Assembly (NCBI GenBank): GCA_023417065.1
Contig: JAEZGH010000136.1
Location: 1-23,612, forward strand
Origin: Bacteroidota bacterium
GTDB lineage: Bacteria; Bacteroidota; Bacteroidia; Cytophagales; Cyclobacteriaceae
DNA: 23,612 bases
Direction: 5' to 3'
The position numbers and the translations under genes were made by a program. The notes below the pieces were generated by a model. It saw only the letters and a list, made by a program, of their open reading frames with translations. It was not told the DNA's origin and did no database searches. Within the stretch, counting starts at the first letter, position 1; every line of letters begins with the position of its first letter. Below are positions 22,690 to 23,612 of the stretch, piece by piece.

Positions 22690-22988
22690 AACCTTATCAA
22701 CCTTAGTGGCATTGCTGGCTAATAAATCTCTAATCTTATCGACCTTATGGTCTATGGCAGGACCTGGCTTTAACTGATGGCGGGAATTTAGGGTACGGCT
22801 CCTATTGCCAATGCACAGCAGTTACATCGTGTGACGGTTTTAATTATTCGCCCCTGAACTATAAGGTTGATAAAGTCTGAGCCTTTTGTTTCTCCTGATT
22901 TCCTTGTGAGGCAGTTGTATCTGTCGTTCCTGCGACGATAAGGTTGGGAAGGATGATTGCTGATTTGTTACTGAGGTTGATAAGGTTT
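22690..22988. repeat. Cluster of TAAGGTTGATAAGG-like motifs
   Basis: CCTTATCAACCTTA at 22692-22705 and CTTATCGACCTTAT at 22735-22748 read on the minus strand as TAAGGTTGATAAGG and ATAAGGTCGATAAG; the plus strand has ATAAGGTTGATAAA at 22861-22874, GATAAGGTTGGG at about 22937, and GAGGTTGATAAGG at 22973-22985. The unit is itself nearly a repeat of TAAGGTTGA. Irregular spacing (about 40 to 130 bp) rules out a CRISPR array. Confidence 0.6.
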
Positions 22989-23169
22989 ATTACGGTGGTT
23001 GGCGATTTTCAGGTGACGACATCAGCAGCTAAGGTTTTAAGGATTCTTTTAAACGTATCGGTACGGCCATAACCGTTGGTTAAAGATTGGAGTGATAGCT
23101 TGCATTTGTGTCAGGTAGCCGTCAACATCTGGGATAGCGGTCTGTTCATGATTGGCACACGGCGTTGGA

Positions 23170-23443
23170 GTTCCTTCCTATTGGGACTGCATGTTTGTAG
23201 AAGACGATGTCGCCACGCAAACCCACGTCCCATCGGGACGCTATATTAGCGGTAGGCGGAAACGAAGGCACTTCACGTAATACGTTTCGCGGAATGAAAA
23301 TGCATTGATGCCATTGGTTAGGTTGCGTTGTTCAACATGGCGTTCGCGTAACTAATACCGGTGGTTGTTAACATACCGCCCCTACGGGGCGTGGCGCGCA
23401 GGGATGGAATGTGTTCTACAAACATATTGTCCCGCTGGGACAA
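23170..23443. repeat. Dispersed palindromic repeat, copy C (module 2 then module 1)
   Basis: Starts with a degenerate hairpin and ATGTTTGTAG (23191-23200), then hairpin CGTCCCATCGGGACG (23226-23240), the block AGCGGTAGGCGGAAACGAAG, the junction GCGTTCGCGTAACTAATACC, hairpin CGCCCCTACGGGGCG (23377-23391), and ends with CTACAAACATATTG followed by TCCCGCTGGGA (23416-23443). The two ends are inverted copies of each other, so the unit has terminal inverted repeats of the form hairpin + TGTTTGTAG. Confidence 0.8.
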
Positions 23444-23502
23444 CGAACGCATTTTCTTCCCTGGGGGAAACGATAATTCAGGCTCCAGGCTCACGCTCTT
23501 TA

Positions 23503-23612
23503 CTACAAACCCTTCTTCTCCTCACGTAGCCGCTTCTTGATTTTACTCAGAAACTCCGCAGAAACCCCGAGGTACGACGCCACAAGCTTCTGAGGAATAC
23601 GAAGCTCAAGCT
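23503..23612 (-). CDS. C-terminus of a Crp/Fnr-family regulator (partial)
   Basis: The last 36 codons of a gene that enters from the right edge. They read L-E-L-R-I-P-Q-K-L-V-A-S-Y-L-G-V, then S-A-E-F-L-S-K-I-K-K-R-L, ending at TAG in 23503-23505. This is the recognition helix of the Crp/Fnr helix-turn-helix in its Bacteroidota form, where R-I-P-Q-K-x-I-A-S-Y-L-G-I-T-P-E-F-L-S-R-I-R is typical. The sensor domain is outside the window. Not enough is present to say what it senses. Confidence 0.85.
   Translation of the reverse strand, partial: LELRIPQKLVASYLGVSAEFLSKIKKRLREEKKGL

Larger units (their letters stand above)
22568..23502. other. Long gene-free stretch with two repeat families
   Basis: No gene of any credible length. 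From 22605 to 22665 lies sequence resembling the inverted-repeat element at 20153-20214. From 22690 to 23035 there are several copies of the motif TAAGGTTGATAAGG in both orientations. From 23170 to 23443 is repeat copy C. The remainder shows nothing that I can name. Confidence 0.6.

Noticed and set aside
22690..23035. CRISPR array
   Set aside because: Repeat units are imperfect, in both orientations, and unevenly spaced; no cas genes are near.

Overview
The window looks like chromosome from a soil or water Bacteroidota, most likely order Cytophagales. The evidence is: promoters of the Bacteroidota form (TTTG ... TAnnTTTG), many secreted proteins ending their signal peptide in AQ-type sites, families typical of the phylum (DUF6934, SRPBCC/ArsR pairs, a TonB-plug-like secreted protein, CE1 esterases with GH43), and REP-like palindromic intergenic repeats. 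No rRNA, tRNA, CRISPR array, transposase or phage structural gene was found. I infer the phylum; the genus cannot be read from this sequence.

Layout. (1) 13-851: an SRPBCC protein and its ArsR-type repressor on the minus strand, with a double palindromic operator and a recognisable promoter. (2) 1047-1553: a PEGA-like lipoprotein gene whose signal peptide appears frame-broken. (3) 1722-5712, all minus: an exported CE1-type esterase, a CitMHS carboxylate transporter, and an AtuA (DUF1446) protein split from its small C-terminal AtuA-like domain. (4) 5838-7438: repeat copy A, then a small two-gene unit (frameshifted DUF6934 plus a 53-residue protein) with a clear intrinsic terminator. (5) 7439-11126: a carbohydrate-active patch with an E-set/CE1 esterase converging on a GH43 arabinanase-like enzyme and a secreted jelly-roll-like protein; it probably acts on arabinose-containing, esterified plant polysaccharide. 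(6) 11370-13616: a small protein behind a three-fold repeat of ribosome-binding-site/ATG units, then an Ada regulator/repair protein translationally coupled to a PEP-mutase-like protein. (7) 13970-17205: another secreted esterase, a secreted protein with two TonB-plug-like segments, and an exported alpha/beta hydrolase. (8) 17287-18814: a decayed AraC regulator, a VOC-fold lipoprotein and a second SRPBCC protein. (9) 18880-19716: an XRE regulator fused to a membrane domain. (10) 19938-21776: repeat copy B and an imine-reductase-like oxidoreductase divergent from an HxlR regulator. (11) 21941-22567: a DUF4272 protein. (12) 22568-23612: a long gene-free stretch with two repeat families, ending in the C-terminus of a Crp/Fnr regulator.

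The most interesting signals are regulatory or structural. The two SRPBCC promoters, 18 kb apart, share the same 20-bp spacer sequence (15 of 20 identical) placed identically between the -33 and -7 elements, which suggests one ArsR repressor controls both. A modular palindromic repeat occurs in three copies with its two modules in different orders. A cascade of two four-codon open frames (M-N-G-G-stop) leads into the 11401 gene through ATGA overlaps. No complete previously undescribed system is evident; the nearest candidate is the DUF6934/53-residue pair, whose first gene is broken here.
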